DNA of 64,000 bases from Oceanicaulis sp. MMSF_3324 (GTDB lineage: Bacteria > Pseudomonadota > Alphaproteobacteria > Caulobacterales > Maricaulaceae), in the NCBI RefSeq assembly GCF_030733545.1, contig NZ_JASHIU010000002.1, positions 1 to 64,000 of the forward strand, read 5' to 3'. Below are positions 7,657 to 16,380 of this stretch, in pieces. The notes under the pieces were generated by a model. That model was not told the origin of the DNA, did no database searches, and worked only from the letters and a program-made list of their open reading frames with translations. The position numbers and the translations under genes were made by a program. Positions within the stretch are counted from its first letter, which is position 1. Every line of letters starts with the position of its first letter.

Positions 7657-7742
7657 CTCACCAACGTGCTACGCCTTTCGCTTGGCCTGAACGCTCGCTC
7701 CGCCCTACCCTCACAAATGTGATTCTCTGCGTTGAGGCCGCC

Positions 7743-8339
7743 ATGTCCGCTGGTCCTGAAATCGAGCGTCTGATCCAGCTCCTGTCCAAGCTGCCCGGCC
7801 TGGGGCCGCGGTGGGCGCGGCGCGCCTCGCTGTCGCTGCTCCAAAAGCGCGATCAGCTGATGAAGCCGTTGGCCGAGGCGATGGCGGATGCGGCTGACAA
7901 GATCAGTGCTTGTACTGAATGCGGCAATCTTGATGTCACCGATCCCTGTGCGGTGTGCCGCGATCATCGCCGTGATGACAGCGTGATCTGTGTGGTCGAA
8001 ACGGTTGGTGATCTGTGGGCGCTCGAACGCGCCTCCGCCTTCAAGGGCCGCTATCATGTGCTCGGCGGCGTTCTGTCTGCGCTCGATGGCGTGGGCCCCG
8101 AAGACCTCAATGTGGCGCGTCTGATCGAGCGGGCGAACCACGAGGATGTGAAAGAGATCATCCTGGCGCTGAACGCCACGGTGGATGGCCAGACCACCGC
8201 CCATTTCCTGGCGGACAAGCTGGCCGAGGCGAGCGTGGACATCACCTCGCTGGCGCGCGGCGTGCCGGTGGGCGGCGAGCTCGATTATCTCGATGATGGC
8301 ACGCTCACCGCGGCCTTCCGCTCGCGGCGTCCGGCGTAA
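7743..8339 (+). CDS. recR: recombination mediator RecR
   Basis: RecFOR-pathway protein that helps load RecA on gapped single-stranded DNA. The 198-residue product has the N-terminal helix-hairpin-helix region ([14 protein letters not shown]), a C4 zinc finger ([16 protein letters not shown], about residues 58-73) and a Toprim domain beginning [15 protein letters not shown]. The ATG at 7743 has GAGG 5 bases upstream. It is in the expected order after dnaX and ybaB, but separated from them by the palindromic repeat pair, so it may have its own promoter. Confidence 0.96.
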   Translation: MSAGPEIERLIQLLSKLPGLGPRWARRASLSLLQKRDQLMKPLAEAMADAADKISACTECGNLDVTDPCAVCRDHRRDDSVICVVETVGDLWALERASAFKGRYHVLGGVLSALDGVGPEDLNVARLIERANHEDVKEIILALNATVDGQTTAHFLADKLAEASVDITSLARGVPVGGELDYLDDGTLTAAFRSRRPA

Positions 8340-8383
8340 GCGTCTCAAACATCATCTTTCTCAATGTGTCATAGAGAATGAAA

Positions 8384-8482
8384 CCCCGGCCAAGCGCAGC
8401 GTAGAGCCGGGGCCTCCATCAGAATAAGGCGCTTTGAGCGCAAAGAGGTCCCGGGTCTTCGCGATGCTCGCCCGGGAATTCA
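8384..8482. repeat. REP-like palindromic element, copy 1
   Basis: The stem CCCCGGC...GCCGGGG (8384-8412) and the stem TCCCGGG...CCCGGGA (about 8449-8478) are separated by a short GCGCTTTGAGCGC hairpin. The two-stem layout recurs at 36521-36600 and 38461-38520, with the same CCGGGGCC and CCCGG...CCGGGAA cores. It lies in the recR-esterase gap. Confidence 0.6.
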
Positions 8483-8559
8483 TTGGCTCAGGACCTGAAA
8501 CCCCACTTGATCTCAGCGCCCAACCCGCCTGTCATGACGTTCCAGCCAAGGAGCCTGCC

Positions 8560-9564
8560 ATGACCCGTCGTACGCCCCATCCCGCCGGAACTGTCACCCG
8601 CATCACGGTCCAGTCCAAACTTCTGGAGGGCAATCTGCTGGGTGATCCGACCGAGCGGGTCATCGATGTGTATGTGCCCCATGGCCATGACGGGGCGGGC
8701 CTGCCGCTCCTGGTCGACCTGGCGGGGTATACCGGCTCGGGGCTGAGCCATTCGGCGTGGAAGAATTTCGGCGAGAACCTGCCCGAGCGGCTGGACCGGC
8801 TGATCGGGGATGGCGTTCTGCCGCCGGTCGTGGTGGCCATGCCTGATTGCTTCACACGGCTGGGCGGCAACCAGTACATCAACTCCGCGGCCATGGGACC
8901 GTGGGAGGACATCCTGATCACCGAATTCGTCCCGGCCGTGGAAGACCGCTTCCAGTGCGGCGGCGCTGGCCAGCGCGGCGTGTTCGGCAAGAGTTCGGGC
9001 GGCTATGGCGCGATCGTCCACGCGCTCAAGCATAATGACTTCTGGTCCGCCGCCGCCTGCCATTCCGGCGATATGGCGTTCGAGCTGTGCTATGCGCGCG
9101 ATTTTCCCGCCGCGCTGCGCGCCATCGCCAAACACGGCTCGGTCGAAGCCTTCATCGAGCACATCGAAACCAGCCACAAACCCAAGGGCGACGACATTCA
9201 TGCGCTGATGTCACTGGCCATGGCGGCGACCTATGACCCGGACCCCAGCCAGCCTTTCGGCGTACGCCTGCCGGTGACGCTCGACACCTGCGAGCGCATT
9301 GAAGACCTTTGGAAAAACTGGCTCGCCTGGGACCCGCTGACGCTGGTGGAGAGCCATCATGAAGGGCTCAAATCGCTCAAGGCGCTATTCATCGATTGCG
9401 GCGATATCGACCAGTATGATCTGGTCTATGGCGCGCGCCGCCTGCACCGCCGTCTCGACGCGCTCGGGGTGTCCCATCGCTATGAAGAATTCCCCGACAC
9501 TCATTCCGGCATCGATTACCGCATGGATGTCAGCCTGCCCTGGCTGGCGAAGGCGCTGGGCTGA
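8560..9564 (+). CDS. alpha/beta-hydrolase esterase (esterase D / PF00756-like)
   Basis: Putative serine esterase, 334 residues, cytoplasmic (no signal peptide). The nucleophile elbow GKSSGGYGAI replaces the usual GxSxG with the GxSSGG form typical of this family. Likely acid and base residues follow in DCGDIDQYD and DTHSGIDYR. AAGGAG precedes the ATG at 8560; longer upstream starts fall in the repeat region and are rejected. Substrate unknown; related proteins act on S-formylglutathione or on siderophore and acyl esters. It converges on the GGDEF gene, with the two stops back to back. Confidence 0.8.
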   Translation: MTRRTPHPAGTVTRITVQSKLLEGNLLGDPTERVIDVYVPHGHDGAGLPLLVDLAGYTGSGLSHSAWKNFGENLPERLDRLIGDGVLPPVVVAMPDCFTRLGGNQYINSAAMGPWEDILITEFVPAVEDRFQCGGAGQRGVFGKSSGGYGAIVHALKHNDFWSAAACHSGDMAFELCYARDFPAALRAIAKHGSVEAFIEHIETSHKPKGDDIHALMSLAMAATYDPDPSQPFGVRLPVTLDTCERIEDLWKNWLAWDPLTLVESHHEGLKSLKALFIDCGDIDQYDLVYGARRLHRRLDALGVSHRYEEFPDTHSGIDYRMDVSLPWLAKALG

Positions 9565-10590
9565 TCAGGCGGTGCCGGGATAAAAACTCGGCACGACCTG
9601 GCCTACTTCCACCCGGTTTCGACCGTTCGATTTCGCCTGATAGAGCGCCCGGTCCGCCAGCTCGATCAGCTCTTCCGGAGATAGGGCGTAGGAGTAAAGC
9701 GGCGCCACGCCAAAACTCGCGGTCACCTCGATGTCCGCGCCCTCCGGCGTGGACAGGGTCAGGCGCTCGATCGCCCGGCGACAGCGCTCCGCCGCCACCA
9801 CGGCCTGATCCAGGGCGCACTCGGTGAAAAGGACGGCGAATTGTGCGCCGCCCAGCCGCCCCAGCTTCGAGCCTGCACGCAGTTCGGTTTCACACGCGGC
9901 GATGACGCTGCGAATGACCTGATCGCCAAGCGCGCGGCCATGGGCGTCATTGATCCGCTTGAAGCGGTCGATATCAAACAGGCTGATGCACAGGGTATTC
10001 GCATTACGCGCCGCGCGCTGGATCTCTTCTCTCACCATCGCCATCCAGGCGCCGTGGACCATGACCCCCGTCAGCTGATCCGCGCCGGACTGGAGCCGCA
10101 ATTCGAGCTCGTCCACGACCAGCCGGGCGAAACGGCGCAACACCCTCAGATCATAGTCGGAAAAGGTCCGCGGCTGTGTGTCCATGGCGAACAGCGTGCC
10201 GATCGCATACCCGTCCGGCGTCACCAGCGGCACGCCCGCATAGGCCCGCAAATGCTCTTCGCCCGTCACCAGCGGATTGGCGCTGAACCGTTCATCCGCC
10301 GTCGTGTCGGGCACGACCATGGGCTCTTCTTGCTGAATGGCGTAATGGCACAGCGCAATGTCGCGCGAGGTCTCGCAAACCTCGAGCCCGCGCTGGGCCT
10401 TGAACCATTGCCGGTCAGCATCCAGAAGGCTGACTGCGCATATCGGGACTTCCAGTATGTCCTCGACGAGAGAGATGATGGTCTCAAACGGACGCTCGAT
10501 CTGGGTATCCAGCACCTGATAGCGGCGCAGAGCCGCCAGACGACCGGTTTCGTCATCCAGTTTCACCTTGCCGGGCAAGGGCGCCTCCAT
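9565..10590 (-). CDS. GAF-GGDEF protein with degenerate active-site motif
   Basis: Two-domain signalling protein: a GAF domain (about 36-160) and a GGDEF domain (about 175-335), 341 residues from the ATG at 10590. The metal-binding FDIDRF and the IND helix (205-215) are kept, but the signature GGDEF is GGAQF (247-251), which lacks the acidic residue for catalysis. No RxxD inhibitory site precedes it. The protein therefore probably does not make c-di-GMP and may act as a sensor, GTP binder or partner. Start uncertain: TTG at 10644 also possible, and neither has a clear ribosome-binding site. It may be transcribed with the NlpC/P60 gene 80 bases upstream. Confidence 0.8.
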   Translation of the reverse strand: MEAPLPGKVKLDDETGRLAALRRYQVLDTQIERPFETIISLVEDILEVPICAVSLLDADRQWFKAQRGLEVCETSRDIALCHYAIQQEEPMVVPDTTADERFSANPLVTGEEHLRAYAGVPLVTPDGYAIGTLFAMDTQPRTFSDYDLRVLRRFARLVVDELELRLQSGADQLTGVMVHGAWMAMVREEIQRAARNANTLCISLFDIDRFKRINDAHGRALGDQVIRSVIAACETELRAGSKLGRLGGAQFAVLFTECALDQAVVAAERCRRAIERLTLSTPEGADIEVTASFGVAPLYSYALSPEELIELADRALYQAKSNGRNRVEVGQVVPSFYPGTA

Positions 10591-10670
10591 CCACCAAGGC
10601 TGTGCGTGATTGCACCCCAGAATGATGGCGGCAGGCTTGATCAAGCTTTAATCAAGAGAACCGGATCGGC

Positions 10671-11453
10671 TCAGCCCAAACGGTAAATCCCGCTGATCGG
10701 CGCATAGTTAAAGGCGATGCGCTTGGCGGCCCGCGCCAGGTTCTCCTTTACTGTCAGCATATGGTGACCATTGGCGTGCAACAGGGTCTCCGCATCGGTC
10801 ATCACGCCCACATGTCCTGGCCAGAACACCAGATCGCCGCGCTGAAGGCCGCTAAACCCTTCGGTGATCTCGATGGCGCGGCCGTGCTGTTTCGCCCAGG
10901 ACTCCTGCGGACCGGAATCGCGTGGGGGATAACGCCCCGCTGCTTCCATCGCTGTCTGGATCAGCCCCGAGCAATCCAGCCCCAGGCTTTCCTTCCCGCC
11001 CCATAGATAGGGCGTGTGCTCGAAACGTTCGGCGACAGCCACCCAATCAGATTCCACCGGTTCGCCAACCGCGCGCAAATGATCCTCCAGCACCCAGCCC
11101 ATGCGCTGGGCCTCCACGAAGCGCCCCTCGCGTCGCGCGCCGACGATTTTGGCGTTCATGGAAATCAGGCAGACAGGCGCGCTCTTCATGTCCGGTTCGG
11201 CGTACACATAAGTGCGCAGGGTCTTCACAGCATGGGTCGGAATCAGGGCCGGAGCGGACAGGGTCGCCATGTCCGCCCAGCCTTCGTAATTGTCCAGAAG
11301 CGCCCGACCGCGCGCCCAGCCCGCCTGTTCCTCGATCAGCTCGAACAGCTCGCCGGCCAGCATCTGCGTCTCCATTGCCCCGTCATCTGTCGGGGTCCGA
11401 CGGAGCGCGCTGACGCCGGCGGTGACCTGGTACACGGATTGCTCAGCGTTCAT
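10671..11453 (-). CDS. NlpC/P60 family cell-wall hydrolase
   Basis: Likely gamma-D-glutamyl-diaminopimelate endopeptidase, cleaving peptidoglycan peptides. Two SH3-like segments (about 10-65 and 78-130) precede the NlpC/P60 domain with catalytic Cys161 (GLDCSGL), His214 (GHVGVM) and His226 (HANGHH). There is no signal peptide, so it may act on recycled muropeptides in the cytoplasm or be exported by another route. The GGAGG for its ATG overlaps the stop codon of the M17 gene upstream, so the two are translationally coupled. This pairing links peptide release and amino-acid recovery. Confidence 0.88.
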   Translation of the reverse strand: MNAEQSVYQVTAGVSALRRTPTDDGAMETQMLAGELFELIEEQAGWARGRALLDNYEGWADMATLSAPALIPTHAVKTLRTYVYAEPDMKSAPVCLISMNAKIVGARREGRFVEAQRMGWVLEDHLRAVGEPVESDWVAVAERFEHTPYLWGGKESLGLDCSGLIQTAMEAAGRYPPRDSGPQESWAKQHGRAIEITEGFSGLQRGDLVFWPGHVGVMTDAETLLHANGHHMLTVKENLARAAKRIAFNYAPISGIYRLG

Positions 11454-11456
11454 CGC

Positions 11457-12827
11457 TCAGCCTCCAAAGCGGGCTTTCAGGTATTCATAAACAGCGCGAC
11501 CCGCCAGCATTTCTCCGCCTTGCGGGCGCCCGGGGCGCGCAGACGGCGTCCAGCCGAAGATATCGAAATGGGCCCATTCCTTCGCATCCGCGCCGAACCG
11601 GCGCAGGAACAGCGCCGCAGTGATGGAGCCGGCGAACTTGCCATTGCCGGTGGAGCTGAGATCCGCGATCGGGCTGTCCATCCACTCGTCATAGCGGTTC
11701 CACAACGGCATGCGCCAGACCGGGTCGTCAATGCGCCCGCCCGCTTGCGCAACGCCCTCCGCAATGGCGTCCACATCGGTGTAGAACGGCGCCACATCCG
11801 GTCCCATGGCCACACGCGCCGCACCGGTCAGGGTCGCCATGTCGATCAGCAGATCAGGCTCGGACTCGCACGCCTTGGTGATCGCATCGGCCAGCACCAG
11901 ACGGCCTTCAGCATCGGTATTGCCGACCTCGACGGTGAGCCCCTTGCGGCTATTGAGAATGTCGCCGGGGCGGAAGGCATTGCCGGAAATCGCATTCTCA
12001 ACCGCCGGGACCAGCACGTGCAGGCGCACGGGCAGCTTGGCGTCCATGATCATGGACGCCAAGCCCAGCACAGTGGCCGAGCCGCCCATATCCTTTTTCA
12101 TCAGCAACATGCCATCAGCGGGCTTGATGTCGAGACCGCCGGAGTCAAAGCACACGCCCTTGCCCACCAGCGCCAGACGCGGATGGCTGTCATCGCCCCA
12201 TTCAAACTCGATGAGACGCGGCGCATCGTCGGCCGCCCGGCCGACGGCGTGGATCATGGGATAGTTCTGCTCGAGCAGATCATCGCCCGTGATCACGCTG
12301 AACCGGGCGCCATGGGCTTCGGCCAGCTCCCGCGCCGCCGCTTCAAGATGGGACGGCAGCATGTCGCCGGCCGGCGTGTTGATGAGATCGCGGGTCAGCA
12401 TGACACCGCGCGCCACGCGCTCGGCCTCGGCCACATCACAGCCCTGCGGACCGACCAGCCGCGCCGGAGCGCGCTTGGCCGCCTTGTACCGGGTGAACTG
12501 ATAACCGCCGAGGGCGAAGGCGATGGCGGTCTGGGTGGCGTCCCAGCCCTTGGGCAGGCCGTCATAGCTCCAATCGCCCTCCGGCAACGCCAGGGCCGCG
12601 CCCGCCGCCTCGAACGGGGACTGGCCCGCCCCGGCGCCCACAAGCGCGTCCAGGCCCGCCTCGCCCGGCAGCATCACCACCTGCCCCGGCGCCGCTTCAA
12701 AGCCGCTGGCGCGGGCATGGGCGGCGCTCGAATCGCTCAGGCGCGCCAGTTCGGCGTCCAGATCGCCAAAGGTGACAAGGCGCGCCGTGCGGGCGAAATC
12801 GGAGGGAGAGGCAAACAGGTCCGTCAT
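11457..12827 (-). CDS. M17 leucyl aminopeptidase family protein
   Basis: Dinuclear-metal aminopeptidase that removes N-terminal residues from peptides. About 456 residues from the ATG at 12827 (a TTG at 12845 is also possible). The N-terminal domain is variable and short. The C-terminal catalytic domain has the metal- and substrate-binding motifs VGKGVCFDSGGLDIKP, MKKDMGGSA and NTDAEGRLVLAD, all intact. Conserved in family length. It is the first gene of a probable operon with the NlpC/P60 hydrolase. Specificity for leucine is not established by sequence. Confidence 0.93.
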   Translation of the reverse strand: MTDLFASPSDFARTARLVTFGDLDAELARLSDSSAAHARASGFEAAPGQVVMLPGEAGLDALVGAGAGQSPFEAAGAALALPEGDWSYDGLPKGWDATQTAIAFALGGYQFTRYKAAKRAPARLVGPQGCDVAEAERVARGVMLTRDLINTPAGDMLPSHLEAAARELAEAHGARFSVITGDDLLEQNYPMIHAVGRAADDAPRLIEFEWGDDSHPRLALVGKGVCFDSGGLDIKPADGMLLMKKDMGGSATVLGLASMIMDAKLPVRLHVLVPAVENAISGNAFRPGDILNSRKGLTVEVGNTDAEGRLVLADAITKACESEPDLLIDMATLTGAARVAMGPDVAPFYTDVDAIAEGVAQAGGRIDDPVWRMPLWNRYDEWMDSPIADLSSTGNGKFAGSITAALFLRRFGADAKEWAHFDIFGWTPSARPGRPQGGEMLAGRAVYEYLKARFGG

Positions 12828-12985
12828 GATACGTCTTTCACTCAATGGCTTGCGGCATACGCCAGATCGCGCGTCAAAAAAGACAGGGTGAACGCGATGG
12901 AAACGTTAACGACTTCTTGACCGGCGCACAGGCATTCTCTTCACACACACCTAGAGACAAAGCGCCCGTCGGCAAAAGGTAGAGC

Positions 12986-13819
12986 ATGGCCCGCCCGTCC
13001 CCTGCAATCGTCGCACTGAGCATGAGCGTGTGTCTGCTGGCCCTGAGCGGCTGCGCCACCCATGCCGAACTGCAACCGACCGAGCAGGAAGCCGAACTGA
13101 CCGAGACCCTGCAGGCGCGCTCGATCGCACCGGCCACCGCCGAAGAGCGCGAGGCCATCCACAATCAGGATCTCCTGACGCAGGCCGCGTTCTGGGCGGA
13201 AGCGTATGAGCTTAATCCCGGCGACCGGGAAGCGGCGTTCGAGCTGTCCTCGGTATTGCGCCAGCTGGGCTCGACCCAGCGCGCCGCCGAAGTCTCCCGC
13301 CAGGCGCTGGCGCTCTATCCCGATGACCAGGAGCTGTTGAGCGCCCACGGCATGGCGCTGACCGCAGACGGACGCGGCGCGCAAGCGGTGGAATACCTGA
13401 TGCGGGCCCTGAATGCCGGCGCGCCGGACTGGCGTCTCGTCAATACGCTGGGCGTGGCGCTCGAGCAGAGCGGCCGTCCCGATCAGGCGCGGGCGCGTTT
13501 CATGGAAGCCCTGGGCATGCAGCCCGGCGAGCCGGCCATCATGAACAATCTGGCGCTGTCCCATCTGCTGGCCGGCGAGCCCGAGCGCGCGGAATCGGTG
13601 CTGCGTCAGGCCATGCAGAATGTCGCCGCCGGCCCCGAAATCCGTCAGAACCTCGCCATGGCGCTGGCCCTGCAGGGCCGGTTCGACGAGGCGCGGGAGA
13701 TCGCACTGATCGATTCCACGCCGGAAATGGCGGAAGCCAATCTCGATTACATTCGCAATCTGATGAGCAGCCCGCGCAGCTGGGAACAGCTGCGGCGCTC
13801 CGAAGCGCTCGGCGGTTAG
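12986..13819 (+). CDS. tadD: TadD-like tetratricopeptide-repeat lipoprotein
   Basis: Outer-membrane-directed lipoprotein with TPR repeats, 277 residues. The signal peptide ends in a lipobox (LALSGC, Cys23). Helical TPR units run from about residue 60 to 240, including DREAAFELSSVLRQLG and QPGEPAIMNNLALSHLLAG. TadD proteins pilot or support the Tad secretin; the call rests on TPR-lipoprotein form and position beside the tad operon. It lies on the opposite strand, convergent with the unknown gene that ends the operon. AAAAGGTAGAGC precedes the ATG. Confidence 0.8.
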   Translation: MARPSPAIVALSMSVCLLALSGCATHAELQPTEQEAELTETLQARSIAPATAEEREAIHNQDLLTQAAFWAEAYELNPGDREAAFELSSVLRQLGSTQRAAEVSRQALALYPDDQELLSAHGMALTADGRGAQAVEYLMRALNAGAPDWRLVNTLGVALEQSGRPDQARARFMEALGMQPGEPAIMNNLALSHLLAGEPERAESVLRQAMQNVAAGPEIRQNLAMALALQGRFDEAREIALIDSTPEMAEANLDYIRNLMSSPRSWEQLRRSEALGG

Positions 13820-13825
13820 AGACGA

Positions 13826-14323
13826 TCAGACGTCCTTGACGTCCGGCGGCGGCGCCATGGGCGGCGGCGCAGTCTGCACCTCTTCCACCTTCTTGAGCGG
13901 GAAACGGGTCTTCAGCCACTGGCTGACCATGATCTGGTCAAAGCGGAAATCCTCGGCCTCCTGCCGCAATTCGGCCGGGGCCCGGCCATCCTTGGACGCC
14001 TCAATGGCGCGATAGAGCGCATACAGCCGCAAATAGCCCTTGTCGTCCTTGCTCAGCGAGGTCTCGTCCAGCCCCGAGCAAACCTCCAGCAGCTTGGCGT
14101 TGCCGGACCGGCGTTTGCCGCTGGCCAGCTCGACCACCGCCATGGCGAGGGCGGGCTTCCAGCCGCCATCAGCGTATTTGAGCTTTTTGGGAACGGCGGA
14201 CAATTCCTGGCGCGCTCGCGCCAGATCGCCTTCCGCCAGCGCATCCAGGGCATGATCCGCCGCCTGCTCCGCAATGCGGATCGCCTCACGGCGCTTGGCC
14301 ACAGCCTTTTCACCACCGAACAT
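13826..14323 (-). CDS. hypothetical protein at the end of the tad operon (165 aa)
   Basis: I do not recognise this protein. It is predicted mostly helical with Ala-rich amphipathic helices (EQAADHALDALAEGDLARAR), which could be TPR- or Sel1-like, and a Pro-rich C-terminal tail (APPPMAPPPDVKDV). No signal peptide or membrane segment. It follows tadC by 69 bases on the same strand, so it is probably co-transcribed with the pilus genes and may be an accessory cytoplasmic factor. That role is inferred only from position. Confidence 0.65.
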   Translation of the reverse strand: MFGGEKAVAKRREAIRIAEQAADHALDALAEGDLARARQELSAVPKKLKYADGGWKPALAMAVVELASGKRRSGNAKLLEVCSGLDETSLSKDDKGYLRLYALYRAIEASKDGRAPAELRQEAEDFRFDQIMVSQWLKTRFPLKKVEEVQTAPPPMAPPPDVKDV

Positions 14324-14392
14324 GCCTTGAAGGCTCCCTCAGAACGCGACGCCCCGACCTAGCGCAGAACGAAGGCGCCAGACTAGCTGGGG

Positions 14393-15373
14393 TTACATGT
14401 TTTGGAAACTGATCGCGGCGGGTCCGATGATCACGACGAACAGCACGGGCAGGAAGAACAGGATCATCGGCACGGTCAGCTTGGCGGGCAGCGCGGCGGC
14501 TTTCTTCTCCGCATTGCTCATGCGCATGTCGCGATTTTCCTTGGCCATCACGCGCAGCGCCTGGCCCAGAGGCGTGCCATAGCGCTCCGCCTGGATCAGC
14601 GCCGTCGCCACCGCCTTCACGCCGGGCAGATTGGTGCGCATGCCCAGATTTTCAAACGCCGCGCGCCGGTCCTGCAGATAGGCCAGTTCGGCGTTGGTCA
14701 GGGACAGTTCCTCGGCCAGCTCCATGGAGTTCGTGCCGATCTCGGAGGCCACCTTGTGAAGGGCCGCCTCGATGGACATGCCCGCTTCCACGCAGATCAG
14801 CAGCAGGTCCAGGGAATCGGGGAAAGCCTGCATGATCGAGTCGCGGCGCTTGGCCGCCTGATTGGACAGGTAGATGCCCGGCGCATAATAGCCTAGCACC
14901 GCCAGCACCATCACGATCGTCAGGCGCTGCATCACCGGCAGGCCGAAATCATTGACCACCCAGAAGTAGAAGAAGCCCAGAAGCCCCATGACCGGCGGAA
15001 TGGCGAAGCGAGCGAAATAGAAGGCGTAGGCCGGCCCCTGGCCGCGATAGCCGGCCTGGATCAGCTTGGTCTTGAGATTGGCGTCTTCCAGCAGCGTCGC
15101 CAGATTGAGCTTCTCCACCACCTTGCGATAGAGCGAGCGCGTGTCCTTGCCGCGCAGACCGCCCTTTTTCTCGCTGGCGGACTTTTCAAGCTCTTCACGC
15201 GCCTTGCGCCGCAATTCCTCGCGCCGGTTGGCCACGGCCTTCATGCGCTTGTTCAGATTGTCCCCGCCCATGGCCGGCGCGGAAATGGTCCACACCGTGG
15301 CGAATACGAGCCCGGCCGCGATGACCGCGAACAGGTTCGCCGGGGTCACGATCCACTGGATGAAATCTTCCAT
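14393..15373 (-). CDS. tadC: Tad pilus inner-membrane platform protein TadC
   Basis: Inner-membrane platform protein of the Flp/Tad type IVc pilus, 326 residues. Membrane segments are seen near residues 10-32, 130-170 and 300-325. The cytoplasmic T2SS-F domain lies between them (SLDLLLICVEAGMSIEAALH, then GVKAVATALIQAERYGTPLG). It pairs with TadB as a heteromeric platform moved by the CpaF ATPase. It begins 9 bases after the tadB stop. Confidence 0.93.
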   Translation of the reverse strand: MEDFIQWIVTPANLFAVIAAGLVFATVWTISAPAMGGDNLNKRMKAVANRREELRRKAREELEKSASEKKGGLRGKDTRSLYRKVVEKLNLATLLEDANLKTKLIQAGYRGQGPAYAFYFARFAIPPVMGLLGFFYFWVVNDFGLPVMQRLTIVMVLAVLGYYAPGIYLSNQAAKRRDSIMQAFPDSLDLLLICVEAGMSIEAALHKVASEIGTNSMELAEELSLTNAELAYLQDRRAAFENLGMRTNLPGVKAVATALIQAERYGTPLGQALRVMAKENRDMRMSNAEKKAAALPAKLTVPMILFFLPVLFVVIIGPAAISFQNM

Positions 15374-15382
15374 GATCGCCCC

Positions 15383-16378
15383 CTACATCTTGAAATTGAT
15401 CATGCCGCGCATGACCAGGATGCCGGTGAGCATCCACACGCCCCCGCCCAGCAGCAGGAAATGCCCGGTGGGCGTGGTCAGGAGCGGCGTCATGTAGTCA
15501 GGCGACATGATGGACACCATCACGCCCACGCCCGGCGGCAGCGAGCCGATTATCCAGGCGGACGCCTTGGCCTCGGACGACAGGGCGCCGACCTTCTCGC
15601 GCATCATCTTGCGCGCGCGCAGGACGGCGGAAAGGTTGTTGAGCGCTTCGGCGAGATTACCGCCGGTCTTTTGCTGGATCGCCAGAACGGTCGTGAAGAA
15701 GGACAGTTCGGGCAAGGGCATGCGGCGATGCATGCGGCGCATGCCTTCTTCCACATCGACCCCGACGGCGAGCCCTTCCACCAGAAGCTGGAACTCCTGC
15801 TTCACCGGCGCCTCGCCCTCCTGGGCGATGATCTTCAGCGTCTCATTGAGCGGCAGGCCGGATTTGACGCCGCGCACGATGATGTCGAGCGCATCGGCGA
15901 AGTTCTCGGTGAACTTCTTCTGACGACTCTTGCGCATCATGCTCAGCACCCAGCGCGGCAGACCCAGCCCCGCAATGAAGGCGGCGGCGATCGCGAACAG
16001 GATGTTGAGCCCGGCGATGACGATCGCAAAGGCGGCGAGGAACCCCAGAATGGCGGAAAACATCCAGAACTGAACCGGTCCGGTCTTGAACAGCCCCGCC
16101 TGATCCAACCGCGCGCGCAAGGTCAGCGACTTCTTGCGCTCGGCTTTCTGGCTGCTCTCAAGCTCCTTGAGCCCTTCCTGGATCTGGCGGCGCTTCTGGG
16201 CGGCGCTGTCGACCGGCGCGCCGCGTCGGCGCGGGCTCTGCACGGGCCCGCCCACAGCGCCTTCCAGACGCGCCTTGCGCGACTTTTCCTCGCTTGAGCC
16301 GACAAAGACCCAGCCAATGCCCGCCACGGCGAGAAAGGCGCATCCGGCGGCCACGAAGAGGGCGAGATCGGGCGTCAT
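15383..16378 (-). CDS. tadB: Tad pilus inner-membrane platform protein TadB
   Basis: Second platform protein of the Tad pilus, 331 residues. An N-terminal membrane helix (about 5-27) is followed by a basic linker, two central helices (near 105-140), the T2SS-F domain (FADALDIIVRGVKSGLPLNE and the LPELSFFTTVLAIQQKTGGN segment) and C-terminal membrane helices. It lies between cpaF and tadC with very short gaps (2 and 9 bases), as in other alphaproteobacterial cpa clusters. Confidence 0.93.
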   Translation of the reverse strand: MTPDLALFVAAGCAFLAVAGIGWVFVGSSEEKSRKARLEGAVGGPVQSPRRRGAPVDSAAQKRRQIQEGLKELESSQKAERKKSLTLRARLDQAGLFKTGPVQFWMFSAILGFLAAFAIVIAGLNILFAIAAAFIAGLGLPRWVLSMMRKSRQKKFTENFADALDIIVRGVKSGLPLNETLKIIAQEGEAPVKQEFQLLVEGLAVGVDVEEGMRRMHRRMPLPELSFFTTVLAIQQKTGGNLAEALNNLSAVLRARKMMREKVGALSSEAKASAWIIGSLPPGVGVMVSIMSPDYMTPLLTTPTGHFLLLGGGVWMLTGILVMRGMINFKM

Positions 16379-16380
16379 GG

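Noticed and set aside
7500-7660. Short CRISPR-like array in the ybaB-recR gap
   Set aside because: Only two units, in inverted orientation and of unequal length, with no direct repeats or cas genes. It is a palindromic repeat pair.
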